A DNA stretch of 64,000 nucleotides, from assembly GCA_006384855.1 (NCBI GenBank), contig VCJN01002238.1, positions 1 through 64,000 on the forward strand, written 5' to 3'. Below, in pieces: positions 34,931 to 46,220 of the stretch. Source of the DNA: Tetraselmis striata (taxonomy: Eukaryota > Chlorophyta > Chlorodendrophyceae > Chlorodendrales > Chlorodendraceae). Each line of letters begins with the position of its first letter. The stretch's first letter is position 1. The notes beneath the pieces are model-generated. The model was not told the origin of the DNA and did no database searches. It saw only the letters and a list, made by a program, of their open reading frames with translations. The position numbers and the translations under genes are program-made.

Positions 34931-37900
34931 ATGGCTGACATAGAGCCGGGTGGCGGTTGCGCGGCACAGGGCGCAGCTCAACACGACGGCGGCCCAGGCG
35001 CCGACGCCGAGGAGGCCGCTGCGGAGGGGTGGGCGGCGAGCACGCAGGTGTCGATGCTCAGCGCAAGGCAGAAGCGTCTGGTGCTGGCACTGACGGCCGT
35101 GGTTGCAGGTCTTATTGGCTTCCCCGACGTTCTGGCCAGGCGGGCTGTGAACTCCGGGACTGCAGGTGCGAGCGAGAGAGCGAGAGGGAGTGTCCCCAGC
35201 TGCTCTGGAGAATGCTGAGGGGTGCATTTCCCGGCGTCATGGTGTAACGGCGATCCCGGTATCTATCAGCTCGCGTGGCCATATGCGCCTCACCCCGGGG
35301 CAATGGGCTATTGCCTGGATGATGCTCAACCACCCCCAGGGATGGGCTACCGATGGCCTATGCGATGGGGCAGGCTTAGCCAGGCAGCGATTTGCCACAC
35401 GATGGGATGATAGCTTTGATGGGACGTGGTAGGGGAGGGGGTGTCATATGCTCTAGACATAGCGTGGACCAGTAATGAGATGCAAGATTCGGACCTGCGA
35501 GGCATGGCGTTTTCACACTCATGCCTCTAGGGGGTGCGTTCAGAAAGTAGAGTTTACTAAACGCACACTGACATGTCCACAGCGGGTGCCTGGCCAGAGC
35601 TATCCATCGAGTCACTGGTCGAAGAAAACAGAACAGCCGGGGAGGGGCAGGGAATGCGACGAGATGCGGTGAATGACTGGGAGCTGCATTTCTGGGAGGA
35701 TGAGCTGGCTCACAAAGCCGTGCGAAAGGAGCAGCGCGGGAAGACTGTAAGTCGCCTCCACACACCGGCTTCACCTTGCGTGCCGCTTGGCCCTGCCAGT
35801 CATTTCAAGCCACTGCGTTGCAGTTGTGAAGGGTCGTTATCCTGGAATTGCATGAGACGCTCCCTGGGAAAAATTCCCCACGCGGGCCGACAAGCCGCTG
35901 AGAACTGCTTAGCCGCATTCCGGGATGCGCAGGTGGAGCTGTCCGCCGCTGTTTCAGAGGCAGAGCGCCTATCAATATTTGTCAAGCGGCGGAAGTGCGT
36001 GGCCGCCGACCTTGCCACGTACAAGATGCGCTATGAGCAGCAGGATGGCTTGGTCCACTGCGAGCGCAACGGCACCTTTGGGCCAACGTGCTCCGCACAC
36101 ATCTGCACAGCAAGGGCCTACCTACCGGGCAATGTCTACATCCGGGCGGTGGGCACCCACGCCTTGCAAAGGATCCCGCCTGACTGCCTGCCCGTCTCTT
36201 GGCCTACGCTGTCGCGGATTCGCGCGCGGGGGGGTGGGTGGGGGGAGGTCTGTTGTGTGCAAGGAGGCTCTCAGCAGGCTGGTGGCCCGCTGCAGGAACG
36301 CAATCTGGATGACACATTTGGCGTGTGGCTCCGCGCCCGGATGGCCGTGGTGCAGCAGCAGCTGCGAAGCCCTGATGGCCAGCAGCACCTGGACGTGGCT
36401 CGCGGCGAGGTGAGATATGCGGCAGGCGCAGGGAACCGCGCTGCAGCGCCAACTGGGACTGCGCTGTGCAGCACTTGTCCTGCTGCATCGCACGTTGGGG
36501 CTGCCGGATGGGTGCATGCATTGCTGGGTTGTTGAAGGGAATTGGCGGCCATTTGCTGCAGGTCATGGCAGGCAGGCAGGTAGTGGTAGCCGTCTGATGC
36601 AGCAGCGCGGAACAGCGGGCGCGGAAGGCCCGTTTGGATTGCTGTGGGCGTCTGGTTGGCTGAGACTGTAGCCTTCCGCGGCAGGTGCACGCCCCGGAGC
36701 TGTACAATCTCAATTACAAGTACTCCGTGGCGCATAACTTCCTCAGCCTTGTGCACAGCGCAGGCCAAGGTGGGCACCCTGGGTATCACGGGGGCTGTGG
36801 CTGACAATAGCCCGGCTGCTCATGGCTGCAACCCTGTCCCCGACTCAGTGCCGGTGGTACAAGTTTCAGCAGGACAGCCCAATGGGCCGACCCCACAAGC
36901 AGCACTGTCTGGCGCTCTCACCCTGCCTGCCGGTGGCGGGTGCTCGCAGGCGTGTTGTGGTCATCGCCATTGGCGCTGGCGGACGCAGGGAATCGCTGGG
37001 CAAAAAGCCATGACCAGTACCTCCTGCCGCCTGCAACTCGGTGCGCAGCGGCCTCACGGTGGCGGGAGGAGGGAACGCCAGGTGAGCTGCTGCAAGGAGG
37101 CCGGGCTACCGTGGGCGTGCCGCTGTGCACTGCTCCTGAGCTGGCGCCGCGTAACATGAGACCCCCGCGGCGCATTTGATGCAAAACCCTAAACAGTAGA
37201 ACACCAACCCTGAAACCCATGAACCCTAGAGCCCTAAATGCCGCTAGCCTCAGTGCTTGTGCATGTGAGATGTGCTGCGCAATGAAATGATACATGGGAT
37301 TGGGATTGGAGTGGGATCGGAGTGGTACATGCATAGCTTCATTTGGCAATGCCACTGGCAGTCCCCCCAGTGCCGCATGACTGGAAATCGAACGCCCCCC
37401 CCCCCCGCTGAGCGCCGCCCTGCGCCATGGCACTCCAGAGATCTCCTGGCGGGCGCCATCGGGTCGGCGGCTGCTCTCCAAGGGCGGGCATGGGAAGAAG
37501 GCAAAGGTCGCGCAGCCCACCCTGCGTCACGAGGTAAGAGCAGCGCAGCATTTCCGCCCACGGGTGCGGCTGCAGAGGCGGATAGAGCTGGAAGGAGGAG
37601 GGGCAGGGGACTGCTTTCGCATGTAGAAGTGGACTAGGGCCGGGCATCAATCGTGCTTTCTAGTCACTGTGAGGAAGCGCCCGTCCAGTCTTTGTTTTGA
37701 CGGTCCTTTCTATGGGCATTTGCTGAGCCTCCTTCCCGCGTGGCTCGGTAGCCGCTGGATGCCTGGGGCTGCCTGTTCCGGAACGCCGCGCAGCTGGCAT
37801 ACACGGCGTCGGGTCAGCGCGAGCAGGACGGCGCCACGGTCGCGTCCACCCTGGAGGTGCGCAGCATCCAAGCGGCGCCTCCGAAGCACGCCAGCGTCCC

Positions 37901-40900
37901 CGAGCCGCAGCCAGCGCCGGCCTGGCTGGGCACAGGCATGGCATGGCGCGAGTTCCTCCGCCTCGTCGGCAACTCTTCCTCCGCATCTCGCGGCCGGCGA
38001 GACGTGTGGCTACCCGCGCAGGTACGCCGGGCTCAGGAAGCAGAATGGCGGCCCCTGCGCTTGTAAGGGTGCCATCAGTCGGGGCGTCGCCGTGATGTTT
38101 CCCAAACATCCCTGTCCGCCGCCGTGCCCCTGCCAGGTGGCGGAGTTTCTTTGGCAGCCGAGCGAGGAGGTGTTGTCCATCGCGGAGGCGGTCAGCAAGC
38201 TGAGCAACTACACGGGGCCGCGATTCCTGGGGCGCGCCTGGCAACCTGGCAGCGCCAAGGAGATGGAGGTGACTGCAGCGCCGTGCCTCGCGTGTTTCTG
38301 CCTCTGACATGTGCATGCGTCCAAGTAATAAACGGGCTCCACATCAACCATTGATATGATACCAGGGCGGGGTGCCTGGAGCGAATGGGATAGAGTTGGC
38401 GTTAGGTGACATGGACCAATCCTCATTGTGTGGTTTCGGTCGAAGTATACATATACAATGAGGATCAGGCCATGTCTATGTATGTATGTATACATATGTA
38501 TGTATTTATATATGCATGTATTTATATATGTGTATGTTTATGTATGTCCATATGTATGTGTATGTGTATGTGTATATGTATGTATATGCATTTTATGTAT
38601 ATTCATATGTATGTCCATATGTATATGTGTTTACGCATATACATAAACATGTACATGTATGTGTATATGTGTGTACGTGCATGCCGTTCTTTTGCCGTTG
38701 CTTGTATGTGTACCACTAATGCCGTGGATGTCCATGAGATTGCAAACGGATGCGACACTCGCTGTTGAACCTTCGGGCTTGATCAGCAGCCGCACAGAGC
38801 AAGCACACACACATGCTGCGGCTGACTGTGGCATTCCTTGACCGCTCCTTCAACCCCCCCCCCAACTTTGGGCTGATCAGGCGCACTGGGTGGATCCCGT
38901 TGATCGCTTCCAATATGCCTGGCCTCTGCGGCCGGTGATCGGCGTCGTGGCCATGGGCGCAGACTTTGGCGAGGAGTGCGTCGACAGGTGAACGCTGCCT
39001 TCCACTGCCTGCTGTTGCCAACTTGGACAGGCGCACCGCTGGCCTGCCGCTTTGGCGCTGCGGTGAAGCTTAGCTGGAGCTGTGGTTCCCATAGGGAGTA
39101 TAAGGCGGCGTGCAGGCAGTGGATGAGCAAGGTGGGCGGGAAGACGACGATGCAGGAGGGGCTGCAGCGGTACCAGCAGGAGCTGTGGCAGGCGGGGCTG
39201 AATCCAGCCAAGATCGGCCCGGACTCAGTCATCAGCGAGTGCTATGCGGGCGGTGGCAAGTGCGCTGCCCCCCCCCCCCCCCCCCCCCCTCCCCTCGCCC
39301 CCCACCAGCATATAGCACTGTTATGTGCCATTGCAGGGGCCTCGTACATGTCTTGGACTCGCGCACATTTCGATTGTTTGGTCTGGTAAATGTATTAAGT
39401 GCACCCTTCTCGCCCTCCCTGAGGCCTCCTTACTCTACAAATAATACCGCTGAGTAGGCTGTGATTGGTTTCGGAGCTATTGGAGAATTCACCGCCTAGT
39501 GCCCTAGTGAGCCACACAGCGTGGCTTTCCACCTTGCCAGTAGCAGTCAGGATAGGAGGTGTGGTTTCGGAGCATCATGCTTTGACGTCTACAAATATCC
39601 TTTGACAGGCCGATGCAGCTGTGTGTAGGTGATGTTTGGTGATTGGGGTACCGTCTTCATTCCAATAAAACTTCTCGCTCCGAAGCCATCATGGTTTCGG
39701 AGCCCCCCTCCCCCCCCCCCCCCCCCAACACACACCACCACCACTGGTAGTAGATGTCCAGGTACTAATATCACTCTCCCATAATCATGCCAGCCAGGGC
39801 TGGTCTTGTGCGTTTGGGATAATGCCATATGGTGTATACATAAGTTCGAAAGGACCGTATTCATATCAATACAAAGTGCAAGCTGTGTCGTGTTGGATGA
39901 GCTGTTGTTACGGGTATGCATTCACGCCGGAGCGTTTCGCCATGCAGTAGCAGCCTCTTGTACCTCTTGTACTGACGGCGGTGGGAAACTTGTGCATCTG
40001 CGTCGTGGCAGAGGGGAGGTCAAGCGCAGGGCAGCGCGGCGCATTGCGGCGCGGAAATGCCCGGCACAGACCTTGGTACAGGCAATCCACGAGCTCAAGG
40101 TATATCACAGGATAAAGCCTTTCTGACAATGGACGTCGCCTGGCATTGCAGCTGTACTGTAGAGCTTTCTGATAGCTCAGCATGCAGTAGGGCCAGTGCA
40201 TGGATTCTGCGCAGGCACAGGGAGACCGCGGAGGGGGGGGGTGGCTCATCGGGTGCTGCGCGCCGCTTGCAGTTGAAGTATGGCGCCCAGATCATCCACC
40301 TCGTGACGGACGCGCTAGACATCGCCAACAAGTTCAAGGCGATGACGTGAATCCCATATCTCCTCCCCCTTCCCCTCCTCTTCCTCTACTCCCACCCACC
40401 ATTGCTCACATTGACTCTGCGTGAAGTCATTGCTGGCTCGCACCGCGTGTGACTGTTTGGATGGCCCTTGCCTGCGCGGAATCACAGCGGCAATGGCAAG
40501 CCGCTAGAGGGATGCGATATCCGGAACTTGACACTCAGGTGAGCCCCTAGTGGTTTCCAGCTGCCCCCCCCCCCCCCCCCCCTTCCCCCCACTACTCCCA
40601 GACTTCCACTGTCGTCCACGCGACCCCCTCCTCCCCCCCCCCTCCCCTGCCCCCTCCCGAGCCCCTCTGAGAGCGCTGTTATTGGCACTTTGTCCTGTCG
40701 CAGCGGCAAGCCGGGCCAGCGGCCACTAGATGACACCGTGGGCGTGCATCTGCTCCGCCAGAGCGACATGCTGGTGCAGCCCTGGCCAATAAACGTGCCT
40801 CTGCCTTGGCTCATGCTCTTGCATCGTGGTAACCTAACATTCCAAGTGCACAAGGAGTATGGTTTCGGAGCAGTACATCAGAATTCACAAGCGGTGACCA

Positions 40901-43900
40901 CTCCAAAGCTTTATCAATCATTTATATTGAGAATTGAAAATTATAATTAGAATTGAAATTGAAATAAGTAGTATTGCTGTTGTATGTTCTAGAATATTTG
41001 CGTCGTTGTCCCTGAAGCTGCGATGCTCCGAAACCATTTGTGTGGCGCCCCGCTGAGCAACGTGTTGCTGCTTCCCTGGCCTGTAGCTGGGGCGGGCGGA
41101 GCACCTGGAGCTGCCCCTACTGCTGGCAATCGGGCGCACGGGCGTGGTGCCGCCCTTCATCTCCGTGGACCGACCCCCACTTCTGCAGGCGGCCAACGGA
41201 ACCCGCGTCAGCTCCGCCCACTGCACCGCCAGAAGGTGAGCACCCAGGAGATGCGGCCGGGATATCGCGCAGGGGGGGTGCGTAGCAAGCACTGGCAATG
41301 CTTGGGAGTGTCGTAGACGAGATTCCATGGGCAAGTGTACGAAACGGGCGCCTCCACCAATTATATACTTGCCCATTAATAATGCCGTGGCAGTGGCGCG
41401 ATTTTGTACAGTATAGGGAGGATATTCGCGTCGCCGGCCTGATGGCGGAAACCCAGTATCGATTTACCCGCTAATAAACCTGGAATGCCTCAAACGTTTG
41501 ACCCTTTCAAAACTGCGGTATGTTGGATTGCAGAATGAAATGCATGTGTGATAAAATATGGGAAACAAGTTGAGACAGGTTGACTGCGAAATGACAGAAA
41601 CCGGCACATCTTGAACCAATGAATGATACAGTGCCCTATTTATTATAAAGATGGAAGGGTCACCAGGCCGGGGGACACTGGCAGGCCCAACTCACAGTCG
41701 TGGGCTTTGGTACACGATGGGGTGTGAAGCAGCCGGCAGATCCTTCTGCGACTCGCAGACCGATTCACTCATCCCGCTGCGCTCCTCGCCCACGCCGCTG
41801 CCCGGCAAAGCTGCGATGCATGCGGGGAGGAGGCCGCGCAGCGGCTGGCATCGCCGCCCGTGCCGGAGGAATGGCGCCGGCACGAGTCGGGGCACGACCG
41901 CTCTGCAGCGTACAGGAAGCTGCAGAAACTGGGCGCCATGAACGAGGCCGCACAGGTGAGGCAACAGCGATGTGGACGTGGAGTTGGCTGCTGGAGCGGA
42001 TCCACGCCCAAGTTTTCTGCCAATATGCTTGCATAACCCCTCCTGGCCTCCCATGCCCAGCACAACATGTCCCTTTTCTGAGGCCGATCTCACCATCCTC
42101 CGGTGCCGGACATGCCCCACGCTTCCGTGCTGCAGGGATACGAGGTGTATGTCAGCTCGGACCACGAGCTGCCGCAGGACATGCCGGAGCTGGAATGGGA
42201 GGAGGAGGAGCTGGTGCCGCTGGAGGACCTTCACCCGCCGCTACCGCCCGTTCTGCATGTGAGGCTCCCGGGCAGAGAAGGGGGAGGGAGGAGAAAGGGG
42301 GAAAGTTTGAGAAAGGGGGGGGGGGGGGGGGGGGGAGCAATCACTGAGCTTGGTGCCAGCTATTGGTAGCCAGAAACGTGCACAATCACCTCACTCTGCG
42401 TTTCCAAGCGGCAGGCTGCATGGAGGCTCGCATGCAGATATGCCTGTGAAGCACGGCAGTTCCGTCCCTCCGCCCCTCACGCTGACATTGATGACACTGA
42501 CCTCTCAGGCGTCCAAGGTCACCGCCACCTCCCTGCGGGCTGTGTGGACCGAGCCGAACTCATTCCGCAGCCCGATTCAGCGATACGAGGCCAAGCTGAG
42601 CCTCGCGCCTGGTCCCCGCTGTCCTGCGGTGCGCACCCCCCCCCCCCTCCCCCATGGCACATTCCACTCTGCATCTCCTGTACATCATCATCCACATGCC
42701 TCCATACGTGCGTCTCTTCCTGCCAGCAGAACCAGAAGGAAAGACGCCAAATTAGTGTAGTCCTGGCAGCGAGGCGAAATTCAGGCGCTCTGCCAGCCGA
42801 TGCTGATTGCGAGGCGCGCCTGCTCACAGGTGGACTATGACGCGGGGCGCTGCGTGGTGGCGGATGTTCCGCTGGAGAGGCCGCTGTTTGAGATCGACCA
42901 CGTGGCGGAGGGACAGCCGTACCTGCTGACTGTGCGGGCAGAGAACGAGGCAGGCAAGTGGCGGCGAGGGCGGAGGGGTGTGGCAGCATTTGGACCGATG
43001 CGCGTGTTAGGCTCGGAGCGGATTGCTTAGGGTTTGGATCGAGCGTCCTGGGCACATGGCTGCTGCGCCCTGAGGTTGCGCGCTGCTGGCTGGGGTGGGC
43101 GCAGGGTGGGGCAACTTCAGCGAGGCGCTCCGCATGGAGACGCCCGTCTTGCTGACGACCTCGCCCCCAGGGCTTCCCGCGCTGGTGAGTGCGCCCCTCG
43201 CCCAAGTGCGCCCGACACAGCCGCCCCCTCCCACAAGCCCTGCCGGTCACACCTCTGGAGGAGAGACCCCCGCCTGGGAGACGGCAATGGCAGGGCACAG
43301 CGAGATGTATTGCAGCGGCAGCAGCAGGCGTGATCGTTTACATGTCCACAGCGACGTGCGGGTGCCGGCGCACCTGCAGGAACCCTAATCATAAACCTCA
43401 AATTGGGCTTGCATGTAGCCTACAAGAACATTCGCTATCGTTCCCTCTACATTTGACCTCCGACAGGCAAGGGCAGGTTCGTATTCGCGGTGGTCTTAGC
43501 ACAGTGTCGGCCCCTGAAGGTGTTTGTGGGCAGGCAGTGGTTGAGTGTCTGCAAGCTCATGGGGAGGGAGGCGGCCTTGGGCAGCAGCTTGGCAACCTGT
43601 CTGTCTGCCACAGCGGCGACACAATCAAGCTTGCCGGCTGTCTCGCGTGCCTGCTGCCTTTCAGGTGGAGCTCTTCCACTACCGCGACAGCTGCAGCGCC
43701 GCCCTGCGTTGGGCTCTGCCGGAGGAGGACTACGGGCAGCCGGCAGAGGCGTACGAGGTCGAGACGCGTGTCTATGGCGGCGCGCTCCACTCGGTGCCCT
43801 TCCCTGCCTTCCCTCCTACGGCATGCCATACAAGTGCTCAGATGCACCGGCTCAATGGGGCAGCTAGGGGAAGGCCGCGGGCATGGCAGCGCCTGCCCCT

Positions 43901-44066
43901 GACCATCCCTCCGCGATGGTGTTGTCAGGTGGTGAGCTCGGAGCACACAGCGGTCACTGTGGACCGGCTGCCGAAGGGGACTCGCTTTCTGGCGCGTGTG
44001 CGAGCGCGGAATGGAGCGGGCTGGAGCGAGTACGGCCCGGCGCTGAGCTTCTGGTCCCAGCACTGA
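34931..44066 (+). CDS. Large multi-exon protein with two C-terminal fibronectin-III domains
   Basis: The 3' half is firm. Exons 42136-42258, 42509-42628, 42830-42953, 43105-43184, 43665-43793 and 43929-44066 join in frame and encode two FN3 domains. Typical FN3 words are ATSLRAVWTEPNSFRSPIQ, LLTVRAENEAGWGNFSE and FLARVRARNGAGWSEYGPAL. Earlier segments with agreeing phases include 34931-35165, 35583-35746, 35933-36148, 36296-36409, 36685 onward, one ending at 38021, 38137-38268, 38881-38987, 39095-39259, 40273-40346, 40488-40538, 40704-40794 and 41087-41235; one ending near 41955 is less certain. Residues about 50-70 are hydrophobic (LVLALTAVVAGLIGF). I do not recognise the middle of the protein, and it could be more than one gene. 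The intron at 42954-43104 has a GC donor (GAGGCAG|GCAAGT) supported by the FN3 pattern. Introns hold a TATG microsatellite and a MITE-like element. Confidence 0.6.
38455..38700. repeat. TATG/TGTA microsatellite in an intron
   Basis: About 240 bases of imperfect TATG and TGTATA repeats, within the intron between 38268 and 38881 of the FN3 gene. The open frames over it are rich in Tyr, Met, Cys and Val because of the repeat and are not genes. Confidence 0.85.
39467..39703. mobile_element. Cluster of MITE-like ends (GGTTTCGGAGC family)
   Basis: GGTTTCGGAGC occurs at 39467, 39563 and 39693, and its complement GCTCCGAAGCC at 39677. The 127-base piece 39563-39689 has inverted ends, and its right end abuts the next left end at 39691. 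It lies in an intron-like part of the FN3 gene. Confidence 0.5.
40859..41037. mobile_element. MITE-like element, 179 bp, with 14-bp perfect inverted ends
   Basis: The left end ATGGTTTCGGAGCA (40859-40872) and right end TGCTCCGAAACCAT (41024-41037) are exact reverse complements. The interior is A/T-rich (TTATCAATCATTTATATTGA near 40911), unlike the surrounding DNA, and has no coding capacity. It sits between exons ending at 40794 and starting at 41087. No target duplication is obvious. It looks like a non-autonomous DNA transposon whose family is not identified. Confidence 0.7.
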
Positions 44067-45262
44067 GGCGCGCCGGGTCTGCCTGCCGCACAACCTCGCC
44101 ACGCGGAAGCATAGCCACGCACGGGGGCGAAGCGCAGGGAGAGGCGCGCAAGAGGGCAGGATGCACCATGGGCATCATCCTCTGCCTGGTCAATTCAGTC
44201 AGAGGGCACCAGACAATAGCGTTGGATACATCACTGAGCACTGCTGAGAGCGGCAGCTCACCGGACTGGTTCGATATTCATTTAGAGGTCAAGAGCCGCA
44301 TATTGCTCTTTACTTCCAAATGCGCTCGTGCCGAGGGGCGACAGCGGCACCTGCGTGCGCCATTGCTATGGGCTGTCATCGCAGGTACCAGCAGGATGCA
44401 CGTCGCGTGAGAATGTGGTCTGGGCAAGGTGGGGGGCGTGGGGGGGGGGAGCGCTTGTATCATCAGCTGACCTGCCAGCAAGGGCACATTGCCCTCACTC
44501 CATTTCTTCAGCCTCCCGATTTGTAGGCCGGAGTGGTTGGGAGGGGTGGGCAGCAGGTACGCCAGTCCTAGTGCAGAGACTTCCTTTCTTGTCAAGGGCG
44601 GAGGGGGGGGGGGGGGGGGGGCAGCAGCAGGAGGAGGAGGAGCAGCAGCAGGAGGACTGAATGCGCGGCCATGCGCCGACATCACAGCCTGCCTGCAGCG
44701 AGCGCGGCCCGCCCATGACTGCATGTGCCACTGCCATGTGGGGCTCGGAGCTGAGATAACTGCCATGCTGGGGGTTCGCCAGCGGGTCCCAGGGATGCTG
44801 GCCAGCATGTCAATGCGTCAGTGGAATCGGCGCACGGTGAACGCATGTCTCGGAGTGGACAGCTGATGGCGGAGGGGCGCCAGTGCAGGCGCCCCACAGC
44901 AAGTGCTTGTTTCTAAACTTGCAGCTTGGCGGCAACGTGTGAGGCTGGTGAGGAGTTGCGCCCCGACCCTGCCGGTCCCGCAGGGTGACCGGCAGCCAGG
45001 AGTGCCCAAAGAGCCAGGCCGTGGTTAAACATAGGGAATACGATTCCGCGTCGGCGATTTGGGTTTGATTGTGCTATGGGGGGGGGGGCGCGGGCTGGCG
45101 GGTAGGTTGCCCCACCGGGGAAGGGGCTTGGGAATCCCAGCGCACCCGAGACCAGGCAAAAGCTGGAAATGTTTTCGGGTGCGCCGTTCATGTGCCCCTG
45201 CCGAGTCGGGGCTGCGCAGTGAGACGCGCTGCCTGCCATCCCGCAGCCGTGCGCGGAGAGCT
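44067..45262. other. Convergent intergenic region with SelW 3' UTR
   Basis: Holds the 3' UTRs of the FN3 gene (+) and selenoprotein W (-). A G run at about 44606-44620 is followed by CAG/GAG triplet repeats to about 44655. TTTAGAGGTCAAGAGCCG near 44281 is followed by a short imperfect copy in inverted sense. The SECIS element is listed separately. No further gene is supported. Confidence 0.45.
45115..45208 (-). promoter_or_regulatory. SECIS element, type II, for selenoprotein W
   Basis: On the minus strand, in 5' to 3' order: a lower helix from GGGGC; the quartet ATGA (45191-45188); a helix of about 11 bp, CGGCGCACCCG pairing with CGGGTGCGCTG with one G-U; an unpaired AAAA exactly 12 bases after ATGA; a small extra stem CCAG/CTGG in the apical part; then GGAT (45137-45134) as the 3' side of the quartet; and GCCCC closing the lower helix. 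Quartet, spacing and apical A residues match the eukaryotic SECIS consensus. The extra apical stem makes it form 2. This structure recruits SBP2 and EFSec so that TGA is read as selenocysteine. Confidence 0.9.
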
Positions 45263-45939
45263 CTAATTGATCTCCGCCAGCTTACCCTCGATGAACTGGG
45301 TGAGCTTGCCCTCGGGGCCGCCCTTGCCATCCACCTGGGATCAGTGAGCGCAGGCAGCTCAGGTACCTGTCACTCAATGTGTGCCATCAATGGTCGCGTA
45401 GATAGATATGTTACAATTCATTATATATAGTTTTACATAGCGATACCGGTCATCTCTAGAATTAATGATACAAATAATTCTGAATAATATAGGAAAACTC
45501 GCGGTAATGGGCGACTCCCACCGCATTTCAGCGACTTAATAGCGCTCCATTCGATGACATACATTTCAAATCCCGAGCAGTGCTCAGTTTCGAGTGGCGT
45601 AACCATCCGTTTGTGTCGCATGGGTGGCAAGAGAGCCGGTTTCCTCTTGCCGGGCTGAGAAGGGCGGAGCGGAGGGTTACGCACCAGGTGGGCGCCTTCG
45701 CCGAGCTTGGAGTAGAGCACCTCGCCGGTGTCCTTCCGCATAATCTCGAACGCGCCCTTGCGCCACAGCGCGCCCTCCCAGCCCGCACCCTCCGGAACGG
45801 TCTGCTTCAGCACGTCCTCCTCGTTGGCTGTGATATCGAACTTGCCGGGGTACGCCGCGTTCACCTTGCTCTTTAGCATGGTGACCCGCGGCATGTAGTT
45901 TCACTTCTCGCAGTACTCCACGTGCAGCGGGACGGCCAT
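45263..45939 (-). CDS. SELENOW: Selenoprotein W (Rdx family) with Sec encoded by TGA
   Basis: Two exons on the minus strand, 45939-45685 and 45334-45263, close to 108 residues ending in TAG. The start ATG at 45939 gives MAVPLHVEYCEKUNYMPR. The in-frame TGA at 45903-45901 is the U of the CxxU motif that all SelW-type proteins carry after a VEYC strand. Conserved Rdx features follow: a helix LKSKVNAAYPGKFDITAN, the GAFEIM strand, and GEVLYSKLGEGAHL before the C-terminal helix GKLTQFIEGKLAEIN. The protein has a thioredoxin-like fold and small redox function, and binds glutathione or thioredoxin partners in other species. If TGA were read as stop, only 13 residues would be made and a conserved 85-residue fold would follow a stop by chance. 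A SECIS element lies about 70 bases past the stop. An in-frame stretch upstream of 45939 up to a CAG at about 45988 could add an N-terminal exon. Confidence 0.92.
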
Positions 45940-46064
45940 TGCGCGCACGGACAGCCCGCGGCGGGAGGTGCCCGTCACGCGCGACACCTGGACGGATGGC
46001 GGGAGGGAATCTCACTGTCTCGAGCAGGCAGGCTGCTCGCAGCACCAGTATCGACTGCGAATAT

Positions 46065-46220
46065 GGTCGCTATTAGTCGCGTTGTTGGAGGGCGTATTAG
46101 TCGTTGCGTATTAGTCGTATTAGTTACGTATTAGTCGCGTTGTTGAAGGGCGGATTTGTCGTATTAGTCGTTGAGGGGCGGAATAATATAAATAATACAG
46201 CTGTTTTTCGTTAGTCGCGT
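46065..46220. repeat. Short tandem array of GTATTAGTCG-like units
   Basis: The words ATTAGTCG and GTATTAGT repeat many times here, with a longer unit ATTAGTCGCGTTGTTG plus AGGGCG at about 46072 and 46131. The array lies upstream of the SelW gene and shares the TAGTCGC core with the hairpins noted elsewhere. Confidence 0.6.

Noticed and set aside
35573-36535. 320-codon plus-strand frame as a single exon
   Set aside because: It contains intron-like G runs and stretches of low coding character. Splice sites that keep the frame remove them.
38406-38768. Tyr/Met/Cys-rich frames at 38.4-38.8 kb as a membrane or cysteine-rich peptide
   Set aside because: Pure translation of a TATG/TGTA microsatellite inside an intron.
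45433-45894. Minus-strand frame starting at the Met after the SelW TGA, read as a separate small protein
   Set aside because: It begins inside the Rdx fold, lacks the CxxU motif and runs through the intron donor at 45684. The TGA-recoded, spliced model explains everything.
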